Shown here in pieces: positions 47,021 to 56,635 of a DNA stretch of 64,000 nt. This stretch comes from Glycine soja (lineage: Eukaryota > Streptophyta > Magnoliopsida > Fabales > Fabaceae). Made by a program: the position numbers and the translations under genes. The stretch is from NCBI RefSeq assembly GCF_004193775.1, contig NC_041020.1, positions 5,537,657 to 5,601,656 on the forward strand, written 5' to 3'. The first letter of the stretch is position 1. Every line of letters begins with the position of its first letter. The notes beneath the pieces are model-generated. The model made no database searches, was not told the origin of the DNA, and worked only from the letters and a program-made list of their open reading frames with translations.

Positions 47021-47516
47021 ATGACTACACCATCGAGCTCCTGTCCTCTCCTGAGTCAGCACCTTTGTCGTCTTCTCAAAAGAAGACTAGAAAAGCAACA
47101 TGGCTTAGATCATTGGCTACCTGACCCGTCAGGATGGAGAGACCAATGCTTCATCTGGATCCTGCCACTAGGAAAGTTGATGGTCCCCACAAAAAGAAAT
47201 TAAGGATGTATCTAGGGATCGTCGCTCGAGACAAGGTGCACGTTACATTTGTTAACTGGAATGAAGTTCATGCAGCTCAAAAGGATTTAATTTGGGAGGA
47301 CACTCAGGTATTTGAATTAAATGTTGAATGTTATTGTAATTGGTTGTACTAAAAACCTTATAATGTTGAATGTTATTAACTAACTATTAAATGTATTTTT
47401 GTATCGCATGTTGAATTTGATATTTCAGATGCATCCGACCAAAGGATGAGGAAGAAAATCCTTAAGAAGATAGGAGGGTGATAAAGGCAGTTTAAGTCAA
47501 ATTTAACTTTCAAATG
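47021..47516 (+). pseudogene. Transposase_24/Ulp1 CACTA gene, first block
   Basis: Reading PLSSSQKKTRKATWLRSLAT, RPVGMERPMLHLDPATRKVD, then HKKKLRMYLGIVARDKVHVT and NWNEVHAAQKDLIWEDTQ up to a GTATTTG donor at about 47309. After an intron the next exon (about 47429-47511) reads QFKSNLTFK and is cut by the solo LTR at 47517. The family has a basic N terminus, a Transposase_24 domain and a C-terminal Ulp1 domain. Confidence 0.85.
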
Positions 47517-47838
47517 TGTTGGATCGAGTGGCCTCAGAATAATTAAGAAGGGGGGGTTGAATTAATTATTCCTAAAGCTTTACTAATTAAAAAATTACTC
47601 TTCTAAGGCTTTTACTAAATTGTTAAGAGAATGAGGAGCAGAAGAAAAACTTAACAGAAAGTAAAGACGGAAATTAAATGCGCAGCGGAAAGTAAAAGAG
47701 TAGGGAAGAAGAAAACAAACACACAAGAGTTTTTATACTGGTTCGGCAAAAACCCGTGCCTACATTCAGTCCCCAAGCGACCTGCGGTCCTTGAGATTTC
47801 TTTCAACTTTGTAAAAATCCTTTTACAAGCAAAGATCC

Positions 47839-47991
47839 ACAAGGGATGTACCCTCCCTTGTTCTCTTTGAACCTAGTGGATGTACCCTCCACTAGAACTG
47901 ATCCACAAGAGATGTACCCTCTCTTGTTCTCAGTCAAACCCAAGTAGATGTACCCTCTACTTGTACCACAAAGGATGTACCCTCCAATGTG
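47839..47991. repeat. Array of five hairpins with invariant TGTACCC loop
   Basis: Loops TGTACCC start at 47847, 47881, 47913, 47949 and 47976. Left stems are ACAAGGGA, CTAGTGGA, ACAAGAGA, CAAGTAGA and CACAAAGGA. Right stems are TCCCTTGT, TCCACTAG, TCTCTTGT, TCTACTTG and TCCAATGTG. The first four are perfect 8-bp stems; the fifth has two mismatches. The stems differ by paired, compensatory substitutions. Confidence 0.9.
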
Positions 47992-48004
47992 TTGAGACAA
48001 AGAT

Positions 48005-48275
48005 CTCGGGCCGTTAAACCTTTGATACTTTGTGAATGGGGATACAAAAGAATTCTCAGGCGGTTAGTCCTTTGAACACTTTTGTATTAGGGAATGGGAA
48101 GAATCAAAAGAATTCTCAGACTGTGTCGTTTTGAATTCTTTGACAAGGGAGAAGGGATACGCAAAAGAATTCAGACGGTTAGTCCTTCGTTCTTTTGGAA
48201 AAGGGAGAAGAGAGACACAAAAAGAATTCAGGCGGTTAGTCCTTGGCGAATTCTTTTGGGCAAAGGGAGAAGGGA
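48005..48275. repeat. Four to five tandem units of about 58 bp (AAAAGAATTCAGGCGGTTAG)
   Basis: AAAGAATTCTCAGGCGGTTAG and variants start at about 48047, 48106, 48164 and 48220, with a degenerate leading unit (CGGGCCGTTAAACC) at 48007. Spacing is 56-59 bp. Each unit is followed by TCCTT and a GGGAGAAGGGA-like purine stretch. Confidence 0.75.
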
Positions 48276-48584
48276 ATGAAAAAGATGAATAGCACAAGTT
48301 TTCAAGGTTTAGAAAACCAGAAAACTTCAGAAAGCTTTTGGTACAAAGAAGAAGAAGAAGTTCAAAGAGATTCAAGGCTTGTAAAGGATTGTAATAAAAA
48401 TGATTGGAAAAGTATTCAAGATTTTTTAAATGCAAAACAAAGCCTTGCTTTTATAGACTCTCCATGTCTGATCAAGAAGACCATTCAGAAGAGTTATAAC
48501 TTTTAGAAAAACTTAAAACCAATTTGAAAAAGTCAAAAACCTTTTGAAGAGTTACATCTTTTGATTTATTCAGAAACAGTCACT

Positions 48585-48823
48585 GGTAATCGATTACCAA
48601 ATTAGTGTAATCGATTACACAAGGCTTTTAAGTGGAAGGATGTGACTCTTCACATTTGAATTTGAATTTCAACATTCAAGGGCACTGGTAATCGATTACC
48701 AAAACATTGTAATCGATTACAGCCTTTTGAAAATAATTCGAACGTCTTAAATTCAGTTTGAAAACTTTTTCAAACTCATTTTGCTACTGGTAATCGATTA
48801 CACCAATATGGTAATCGATTACC
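48585..48823. repeat. Three pairs of 14-bp palindromes at 21-bp and 102-bp spacing
   Basis: GGTAATCGATTACC 48585-48598 with TGTAATCGATTACA 48606-48619; GGTAATCGATTACC 48687-48700 with TGTAATCGATTACA 48708-48721; GGTAATCGATTACA 48789-48802 with GGTAATCGATTACC 48810-48823. Within each pair the spacer is exactly 7 bp. Pair-to-pair distance is exactly 102 bp, although the DNA between pairs is diverged. Confidence 0.95.
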
Positions 48824-48924
48824 AGAGAGTAAAAACTCTTTGGTAAAGGTTTTATCAAAAACTCATGTGCTATTCAAAGTTTTGAAAAAACTTTTTAATA
48901 CTTATCTAGATTGAGTATTTTCTT

Positions 48925-49080
48925 CATTCTTGAATCTTGAGTCTTGAATCTTGATCTTGATTCTTGAGATCTTGAACCTTGAATCTTGATTCTAGGCTTT
49001 CTTCTTTGGGTCTTGAATTCTTCTTGATTCTTGAACTCTTGAATTGTTCTTGTTTCTCTTGAGTTGTTCTTTGATTGATC
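48925..49080. repeat. Low-complexity TCTTGAATCTTGAT-type repeats
   Basis: Degenerate 7-12 bp TCTTGA(A/T)TC units near the end of the solo LTR. They produce the S/Q/R/K-rich minus-strand ORFs here, which are artefacts. Confidence 0.8.
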
Positions 49081-49174
49081 TTTGAGCTTTTTATCATCAT
49101 CTTTGTCATGATCATTGTTATCATCAAAACACCTTTGAATCACCTTTGATTCACCATGAAGCTTTGCTTCTACA

Positions 49175-50340
49175 AAATGGGCTCTGGCACAAGGCAAAGA
49201 GGAGGACGATGGCACTATCGATGAGAAGTACAATATTAGCAAATAAAAGTGGCAATAATTTTGTCAGAGTCGTAGAAACCTTTCATGGGAAGTTAATTGA
49301 CTTGCATTGTTTATGAATTTGAGAGTTATGCATTATTTTCAAGTGCATTTTGTTAACAAGTTTCTGTCTAATTGTGACAAGATGTTAGAAAGAATGCTCG
49401 GGCCATCCAGAAACTAAACACTACCCCTCACATGTTGTCTCGTGGGGGTTATGATTTACTAGAACAAAAGTTAATTGATGAAAAACAAAAGAAATGATTG
49501 GAGCAAGCAGCCCAATTCGGGAGTACAAAAACAACCATTGATCCTCCATCTCACATTAGACGACACATGAAGTGGAAGATGGCTCGCACCACAAATTTGG
49601 AGAGATGACATCTGAGGTAGGACACAAAACAGCAGACAAGATTGTAAGCTATTTTTTTATTTCAATGGTCAATTTTTATAATAACAATAGTAGTCCGTAA
49701 ACTTATGCAATATTTTGTTGATGGTAGGATTCCCTTGAAGAACAGTCAACACAGGGCAGCTTTGTCACCTATGGACGTTAGAATGCACGAAGTACTGCCA
49801 TTGGGCGACCAGAGCACTCTGGTAGTCGCCATAAAAAATAATTTAGATTGGCTTCAAAAAGCTCCTACACGTCTACGTCCATCACTCCCGAAGAACTAGA
49901 GCAACTGACACAAATAATCAGGGACCAACTGGAGGAGTCGATCACTAAAAAAGTGACTTGACAACTTATGTTGTCCTTTAGCCAGATGCAGTCTTAAGGA
50001 CTCGTACTGCCTCCTGAGCTTGAGATTGGTCCTTCTATTTCTTGTGTCAACACAAAGGGAAGCTATGTCGATCCCTTGAGGCAAGACCCAAGTACGGGTT
50101 AATCACACAAATGTGGGTTGTATGTTGATGACAATCCTCCCCACCTGGTTGCCCTTGGAAGAGTTTATGAGGGTTCGACAATAGTCCAAAACGTCCCTTT
50201 CAGGAATGATCATGTCAAGGCCGGTGTTGAGGAAATTTGAGATGTTGATTCTCACGTCCATGTACCCACTCAAGAGGTTCAGTTAGTGGGGTAGGCCCTT
50301 AACACCTTCCTTGCTTGACCAACATATCTTGTACAACCTT
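49175..50340 (+). pseudogene. Transposase_24/Ulp1 CACTA gene, second block
   Basis: Continues WALAQGKEEDDGTIDEKYNI after the solo LTR. Further blocks are RKNARAIQKLNTTPHMLSRG with GYDLLEQK (about 49387-49465), PPSHIRRHMKWKMARTTN (about 49541-49595), DSLEEQSTQGSFVTYGR and AIGRPEHSG (about 49730-49830), then TPEELEQLTQIIRDQLEESI (about 49885-49945) and PPHLVALGRVYEGSTIVQNV (about 50135-50195), ending LNTFLA near 50310. Stops at several points show decay. Same block order as 17926-18924. Confidence 0.85.
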
Positions 50341-50825
50341 TTTTAGAACAAGTATTTTCTTTTGTTGTGTTTGTTATTATTAAAAAAGGATTTGTTACAA
50401 ATAAAGTGTTGACTATCATTCACTTATGTTTATTAACTATGTAGGATAAAAAGATAGCTAAGGGATCGGTGAAACCTGTAGATAGGCCGAAACCTAATAA
50501 CGATCCCCTATACCAGAAAACATTGATGATCCCGGAGCTTTACCTCAAGCATATACAGGTTCCATGGGATTCAACTGTGTTTGGGATGTATAATAATGAC
50601 GTCTACTTGTACATAAAGCATGAAAATCTTTTTAAAATAGCACACGATAGTTAATGTCTCAACATCTTTGTTATACAAATATGAATTCTGTAAGTCATTT
50701 TACATTACAGTCCATTACATAATTGATTGTTTTAAATTGATGCATAATTTAGTTTATTTAACAACAATAGGCATATGAATGAGTTAAGTTTGCGATTAGA
50801 GAATGCCTCTGTGTATGGATTCCTT

Positions 50826-52170
50826 TAGCCATGCTGATAGATTGGCAAGTGTACCAATTCGTCCCAACTACTAAAGTTAAAAAGGAAGTTCGAGTGTTGA
50901 ATCCATAGAGACTTTGTTTGTACTTAGGTAGATGAATATTGTATTAATAAAAGAAGTTAAAGAAAATTGACTTAAAAAGACTGAGAAAAACATAAATTTA
51001 AATTGACAGAAAATTAAATCAAACAAGAGCGAAATTTAAACAAGAATTTAAATTGATTAATTAAAGACAGAAGAGATGAGAAAATCCAATATTCTTGCAG
51101 AAGGAAATTCAAAAGATGAGAATGTTGGGAACTTAGTCTACCAAAGCTACTCTTTGATGTAATGTTTGTTATTGATTTTTCTCTATTTGTAATTATTTTA
51201 ATTTACACCTGCATCTACTTGTATACTTTAACTTTGATCCTCCGCATGAAAGAGCCTAATTTATTTATTTTCTCTCTCCAAATCCCTTTGTAAAGCTAAA
51301 ATAGTAAATTACATTAAGAATAGAGATGTATAACAGGCTATATAAATATCAACCTATCCCTAGTGATGACTTTATTTAGATACCCTTTCCCAGTTCTATT
51401 AGAAAATAATGTTTCCCAATGCTACCCCTAAAACTTACCATGGAAATGGGTGATCAAGTCACAAGCAATAATATTAATCACAAGAAAGGATAATGCAAAT
51501 GTAATATTATTAAATAGATAGGAAGAGAAATTACATCAAGAGTAGTTGACTGTCAAGTTTCCAACAAAGGAGTTTTAGCTTCTCATTATCGTGGAGGCTT
51601 TACAATTGCAAGAGGGGAATATTTAGTAAAGGGGAAAAAGATAAGAAAGAGAATAGAGGGAAGGAATGACTTCTAATGTTTGTTTCTCTTTCTTCTAGTC
51701 TTTGCCTTCTATAAGGAATTGTATTATCTTGGAATTTCTATATGTCTTTTCCTTCTTCTATCTTCTTCTTTTATAGGTGCAGATTAGCAGGCAGCCTGCC
51801 TTTACTTTCATAAATTAGTCTGTTTTCCTTAATTAGCTATGTTTTACTTAATTAGTCTATTTTCCTTAATTATTTTGCTTTCCTTAATTAGTCTGTTTTC
51901 CTTATTTAGCATTGCTTTCCTTAATTAGCCCTGCTTTCCTTAATTAGCTTGCTTTTCTTAATTATTCTTGCCTTCCTGAATTATCCTGCTTTTTGGGGCT
52001 TTATTTTACTCACTAAGTATCATAAATTCATCACTTTTAATATTCTTTGCACCAAAACTTAAATGATGTTAATTTAATAATTATTTTCTCAAAAAGGAAA
52101 AATTAGGAGAGAAAAGTTACAAATTCCTATATAATTGAACCCCAAAATATACTCATAATTAGCAGTTATC
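50826..52170 (+). repeat. Unclassified 1.35-kb repeat, copy B, inserted in the Ulp1 pseudogene
   Basis: It lies precisely between GGATTCCTT and AAACCACAG of the Ulp1 frame (family text YGFLEPQ), which fixes its ends. It begins TAGCCATGCTGATAGATTGG, then CAAGTGTACC, and ends ATAATTAGCAGTTATC. It shares ordered blocks with copies A and C. No ORF, no recognisable LTR pair, and no obvious target duplication. Confidence 0.75.
51805..51995. repeat. About ten tandem units of an 18-19 bp TTAATTAGTCTGTTTTCC motif in copy B
   Basis: Successive units read TTAATTAGCTATGTTTTAC, TTAATTAGTCTATTTTCC, TTAATTATTTTGCTTTCC, TTAATTAGTCTGTTTTCC, TTATTTAGCATTGCTTTCC and so on. The array occupies the place where copies A and C carry GCTTAGCG motifs. 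Confidence 0.9.
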
Positions 52171-53209
52171 AAACCACAGTACATGGATCTGGGCAATCAC
52201 AATTTGAATCTGAGGATTATATTAAGAAATTGATGCAAAATTCATAGAGAGATGTCTACCTAGGAGCCTACTTGAATGGGTAAGTAAAATTGAACAAATC
52301 AATTTAAATAATGTATGCACTATAATAACTTAATGTTCTCCAATGCAGTGCACATTGACAACTGGTCGTTATATGTCCTAAGGATAGTGTTGTCATCTAG
52401 TTCTGTTTGTTGCACAATAAGCCCGTCAACTACTCGAAAGGAATTATTAACAGGTCAGTTGTAATTTATAAGACATTTACTTTATCATTTGTAAGACATC
52501 AATATTTTAATTGTACAATGTGCATGCATATTTCTCTTAACCAATGCTTTGAATGGATTCAATGGTATTCAATGAAGTAAACCCAAGGTTATTGCTAAAT
52601 AGATTCTAATTAAAGTAAGTCATTTAAACAATGATTGATGTCTTCAAAATTAAATTTTATTACTGTGTACACTAATTTTTGACTAACTTTGAATATCTTA
52701 TTGAATTTAGTGTAATAAGCAAAGAGGAAGCACTGAGTGCGACTATTATGTGATGCATTGGATGTCAACAATAGTCCTAGGAGGTTTCAAGGATAATTGG
52801 AAAATGATAATTATTTACTTCAAAACTAATTTCATTTGTTATACTTGTTATTATTTATACCGATTAAGTTATGTTTTATTATATCATGTAGTATTTTACT
52901 CATCCAAGACCATTGGAACCAGAGAGATTAAAGGCAATTCGCATTCAGTGGACAAGATTTTATGTCAAAGTTAAAACTCAAACACTAGGTGTTTAAGGAA
53001 TTTTACAATTGTATATAGTTATGTTTAATTAGATTTGGTTATAGTAGATGATTTTATGTATTGACATTATTGTTTTCTTTAACCATTTCTTATAATTTAT
53101 AGTAACTATTCAATAATGATATAAAAATTTGTAATATGAAATTATCTAGATTGGTCTATTTTTTAAATTTGCAGATTTGGGTAATATTAAAAAAACAAAC
53201 AGGATATTA

Positions 53210-53690
53210 AAGAAATTGCAAGAAAAACCAATGTTGTGGTGCAAAAAATCTAAAAACCAATGTTGTTTTATGCCTGACAACATCGGTTTTTAAAAAAACC
53301 GATGTTGTGAGTGCACGACAACATCGATTTTCGGAAAAACCAATGTTGTGGTGCACTCACAATATCGATTTCCTGAAAATCGATGTTTTCGTCACAACAT
53401 CGATTTTTAGGAAAACTGATGTTGTTAGGTTTACAACAACATCAATTTTTCTAAAAATTGATATTGATTTAGCTACCATAATATCAATTTCTAGATAAAT
53501 CGATGTTTTTTTTTATATTTTACATTTTTTTGGTTTATTGTTAATTATACGACATCGGTTTTTCTACAAAACCGATGTTGTGTAGTGTATGCAAAAAACC
53601 GATGTTAACATTGAGTTCGTTAATGTCGATTGTTTCAACAACCAATGTTGAAAGTAAAAAAAATCAATGTTAAAAGCCTATTTTCTAGTA
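53210..53690. repeat. Right subterminal repeats (ACATCGGTTTTT / AAAACCGATGTTG type)
   Basis: About ten units alternate CAACATCGATTTTC-like and GAAAAACCAATGTTG-like halves and end in TTAAAAGCCTATTTTCTAGTAGTG. They mirror 41337-41530. Confidence 0.85.
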
Positions 53691-53770
53691 GTGAATCAAT
53701 TTACATCTTTTGTTGCTTCAATAAATATCTTTTTGAATCTTGTAATACAAACTTGATTGGTGAAAAAGTT

Positions 53771-54730
53771 TGACGCAATCCTATCCCGCAAGGGTATTGG
53801 ATAGAAGACTCCAAGTAGATTGGGCCAGAGATGCAAGAGAAGGCCCTAGGGTTCTTATGAGTCTTAGGGTAGATTTTGGGCCCATGGGCTAAGTACGAGC
53901 CCACTTATCTTTGTAAATATTAAATTAATGTTTCATTATTTTTGGGCATTGTATTTAGGGCTCCATAATGTAGATATGGTACCTTAGAAATATAGGATTT
54001 TTCAGCCCTTGTATTTTAGGCCACCTAGACTAGTTTTTGTATTAGAGGTAGTTTTGTAATTTCACATGCACTAAGTGAATATTTGATGTGTGTGGTTGGA
54101 AATAAATTTAATTGAATTGGTAGAAGCCCAATCCAATTAAATTTTAGAGGGGGAGGTGAACATTTGCTTACTACACCCCATTACCACATCATATAGTCAC
54201 ACTTTGTGCATGTCCTTCATGCTTTACATGCCTCATGACACCTAAGCACACTTAGTGGAGAATCTTGGAATTGATCTTGGATTAGTGGGCTGAACCATAA
54301 CTAAAATTCACTAATCATAATTAGTGAAATTTTGGCTCCAAAGTTTGGCTCCACAAATTCAAGTGAAATTTGAATTGAAATTCAAATTTCCCTCCAATTT
54401 TTGTGACACTTAGGCTATAAATAGAGGTCATGTGTGTGCATTTTTATCAACTTTGATGATTTGAATATTAACTTCAGATTTTAGAGCTCTTTTAGAGCAC
54501 AAAATTTCGTGTTCTTCTCTCCCTCTCCCTTCATTCATCTCCTTCTTCCTCCAAGCTCTTATCCATGGCCTCCTATGGTGGTGAGCTTCTTCTAGACTCA
54601 TCTTCTCCTTGAAGTGGCGTCTCCTCTCTCTCTTCCTTCTCCATTCCGCTGCCATTCATCTTCCAAGAAGCAAAGGAATCCATTGATGAAGAAGATCCTA
54701 GGCCTACAAGCTCCAATGGAGCTTACATCA
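53771..54730 (+). repeat. 5' LTR of the gypsy-type element (960 bp)
   Basis: Starts TGACGCAATCCTATCCC and ends GGAGCTTACATCA, 2 bp before the primer binding site. It contains CTATAAATAGAGG (about 54414-54426), a good TATA box, so the LTR promoter and start of transcription can be placed near 54450. Confidence 0.85.
54414..54426 (+). promoter_or_regulatory. TATA box of the gypsy-type 5' LTR
   Basis: CTATAAATAGAGG fits the plant TATA consensus and precedes the CT-rich, leader-like part of the LTR. The corresponding part of the 3' LTR is lost through the inversion. Confidence 0.65.
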
Positions 54731-54732
54731 TG

Positions 54733-54745
54733 TGGTATCAAGAGC
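54733..54745 (+). other. Primer binding site (initiator tRNA-Met type)
   Basis: TGGTATCAAGAGC matches TGGTATCAGAGC, complementary to the 3' end of initiator tRNA-Met, with one inserted A. It lies 2 bp after the 5' LTR. Confidence 0.85.
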
Positions 54746-56635
54746 ATCTTCATCTAGGTGATGTTCTTTTGCTTCCTCTATCTTTTTGTTCGGTGAATTC
54801 TCTTTAATTCCTTGTTCTTCATCTTATTCTCCATGTATATCCTGCATTGTCTTGTGGTTTGGTGCTGTTTAGAGTAGATTCAAAAAAAAAAAAATAAACC
54901 GATTAAATCTTAGATCTACACTTGTTCTTGCATTTCTATGGTTCAAATTTTGTAGATCTACTCTTGAATCTTGTTTTTGTGTTGATTTTAGGTTCTATTA
55001 TTTTTCATTCATAATATTCTTGTGCTGAACCTTAGATCTAAATGTTCTTCCAAAATATTGATTAAAAAAAACACAAAAATCTAAGTGTAAATCACTTAAT
55101 CCATGTTGTCTTAGAGTCATGTTTAGTCATAGTAATTGTCACATTATGTTCTAAGTTTGTGTTGAATTTTATTTTGTTGATTGAATTCTAGGTACATTTG
55201 TTCATGTATTCTTGTCATTCTTATCCTATCTTTTGAATTTTGAGTCTAATTCATGCATGCTATTTAGTTCATAACATGTTTTAAATCAATTCCTAGAAGT
55301 AGTCTTGTTCTTGAACTTTTTTTGTTTTCTAAGTTTCCTACATGATGCCTATGATGAAGTTGAGTTGTGGTGCTGAGTTGTGGCTGGATTTGTGAATCAA
55401 AATAAGTCTTAAGCTCTCTTGAATTGTGTTATTCAAGATAATTGAGCACAAGAAAACACAAATTGTAACTATCCAAGCCTTAAGCAACATAAACACTACT
55501 CTTGATTTCTAGGTTGAAATCGTTGGTGCTGGCAGCTTGAACATACGAACTTGTATAAATTACTGGGAATTGGTCACTATGTTTTTTGAGCTTAAAGTTT
55601 TACTGAATTTTCTAGACATCCGGACCAAAATTATAAAAAAAAGAACCAAGCGATTTGGATTAAAGGAAAAAATAAGAAAAATCGCACAAGTTGGCAGAAA
55701 AATCAGTGTCCAGGAAAAAACAAAGTGAAAGGAAAGTGTGCTTGTTGTTTTGGCTCAAAATTTGTTCTATAATTGGTGCCTATTTTATACCAATCCTAGT
55801 TCTGAAATTTCAATTGAAAATTATTGTGAAAACAAGTGCCAAAACTAGAGGTTTCTTGAGTCTTTTTTTTTTTAGTTTTTCTACTCTACTCTAGAGCCAT
55901 TCTAGGTTTCTCTTTGAGTCCTAGCTTGCTTTTTGTTTTTTTCATTGCTTTAATTGTTGAATAATCCTTGGAAATTTGTCTTGTTAAAACTCTATTGGTT
56001 TAGCTTTCATTTCATTTTTTTTCTTTGGTTATTGCTTGTCTCTTTGTTTCCTTTCTTATGAGTTGCCATATAGGGAATTGGAAAGGAGTATTGGTGCCAT
56101 ATCTTGAAGAATTTGAGTAAAGAAGCAAGGGGTCAACCACCTTAAGAGCTATTGGACTAAGAAGCACTCCAAATTGAGTGAAACACTAAAGAGAGAATAG
56201 CCACCACAATTGAGGACTTTTTTTTTGTAATTGGCAATTTGTTTTGCTTTCAAATTTTGTAACAAAAAGGCCTTTCATTGGAAGTAAGTTGGGAGCCTCC
56301 AATAGGCCACCCTACTTCCATTTGTGTGTAATAATTTTAGGCAATTTTCCCTTAGGATAGTGAGTGTTTTGTTGGGAACCTTAAATGAGGTCATCCAAAC
56401 ACTCTTAGGATCCGCCTAGTTTGCATTTCTTGCACTTTAATTGTTTGCTTACTTTCATAGCTTATTTCTTTTACCCTCCATTGTCAAACCGCCTAGATAG
56501 CTTGCCTTTTACCAATTAGTTTTTACCTTATCTTTCACACCTCTTTTAGTGTTTATTTTGGCTAGTTTCAACCATAGTTTCTTTTACCTTTTTTTTAAAC
56601 TCTCAACAAGAAAGAACCATAACTTAGGAACCAAC
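54746..56635 (+). other. Long untranslated leader of the gypsy-type element
   Basis: 1.9 kb between the primer binding site and the gag ATG at 56636, T-rich, with short ORFs only (for example 55537-55728). Leaders of this length occur in some plant gypsy groups. Confidence 0.5.

Larger units (their letters stand above)
47517..49174. mobile_element. Solo LTR (1658 bp) with perfect AAATG target duplication
   Basis: Starts TGTTGGATCGAGTGGCC and ends TTGCTTCTACA. AAATG precedes (47512-47516) and follows (49175-49179) it, and removal rejoins the Transposase_24 reading frame (QFKSNLTFK to WALAQGKEEDDG). TG..CA ends plus a 5-bp duplication define an LTR; no internal region remains, so it is a solo LTR formed by LTR-LTR recombination. 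It contains the hairpin array, a 58-bp tandem array, paired GGTAATCGATTACC palindromes and a TCTTGAAT-rich tail. Orientation undetermined. Confidence 0.85.
50444..52990 (+). pseudogene. Ulp1-like (C48) protease domain of the CACTA gene, interrupted by repeat copy B
   Basis: 50444-50652 reads KKIAKGSVKPVDRPKPNNDP, LYQKTLMIPELYLKHIQVPW and DSTVFGMYNNDVYLYIKHEN. After CLCVYGFL the frame is cut at 50825 and resumes at 52171 in the EPQ motif. 52353-52453 carries the HWQLVVICP segment, but Trp of HW is a stop codon and a second stop follows VVI. 52711-52790 carries STECDYYVMHWMSTIVLGGF with the candidate Cys. About 52915-52980 reads EIKAIRIQW-like residues and ends near 52980. Nonsense changes at the catalytic His segment make deSUMOylating activity impossible. 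Confidence 0.8.
41299..53692 (+). mobile_element. 12.4-kb CACTA (En/Spm) transposon with nested insertions
   Basis: The 12-bp terminal inverted repeat CACTACTAGAAA at 41299 is mirrored by TTTCTAGTAGTG ending at 53692. AAT flanks both sides (41296-41298 and 53693-53695), the expected 3-bp duplication. Subterminal AACATCGGTTTTT/AAAACCGATGTT repeats lie at both ends. Inside, on the plus strand: a TNP2 C-terminal pseudogene (46023-46918) and a Transposase_24/Ulp1 pseudogene (47021-52990). Nested in it are an inverted unclassified repeat (44252-45535), a solo LTR (47517-49174) and another unclassified repeat (50826-52170). Genes are broken and most of TNP2 is missing, so it is not autonomous. Confidence 0.9.

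Noticed and set aside
48895..49242. Minus-strand ORF rich in S, R, Q and K
   Set aside because: It is produced by TCTTGAAT-type low-complexity repeats at the end of the solo LTR.
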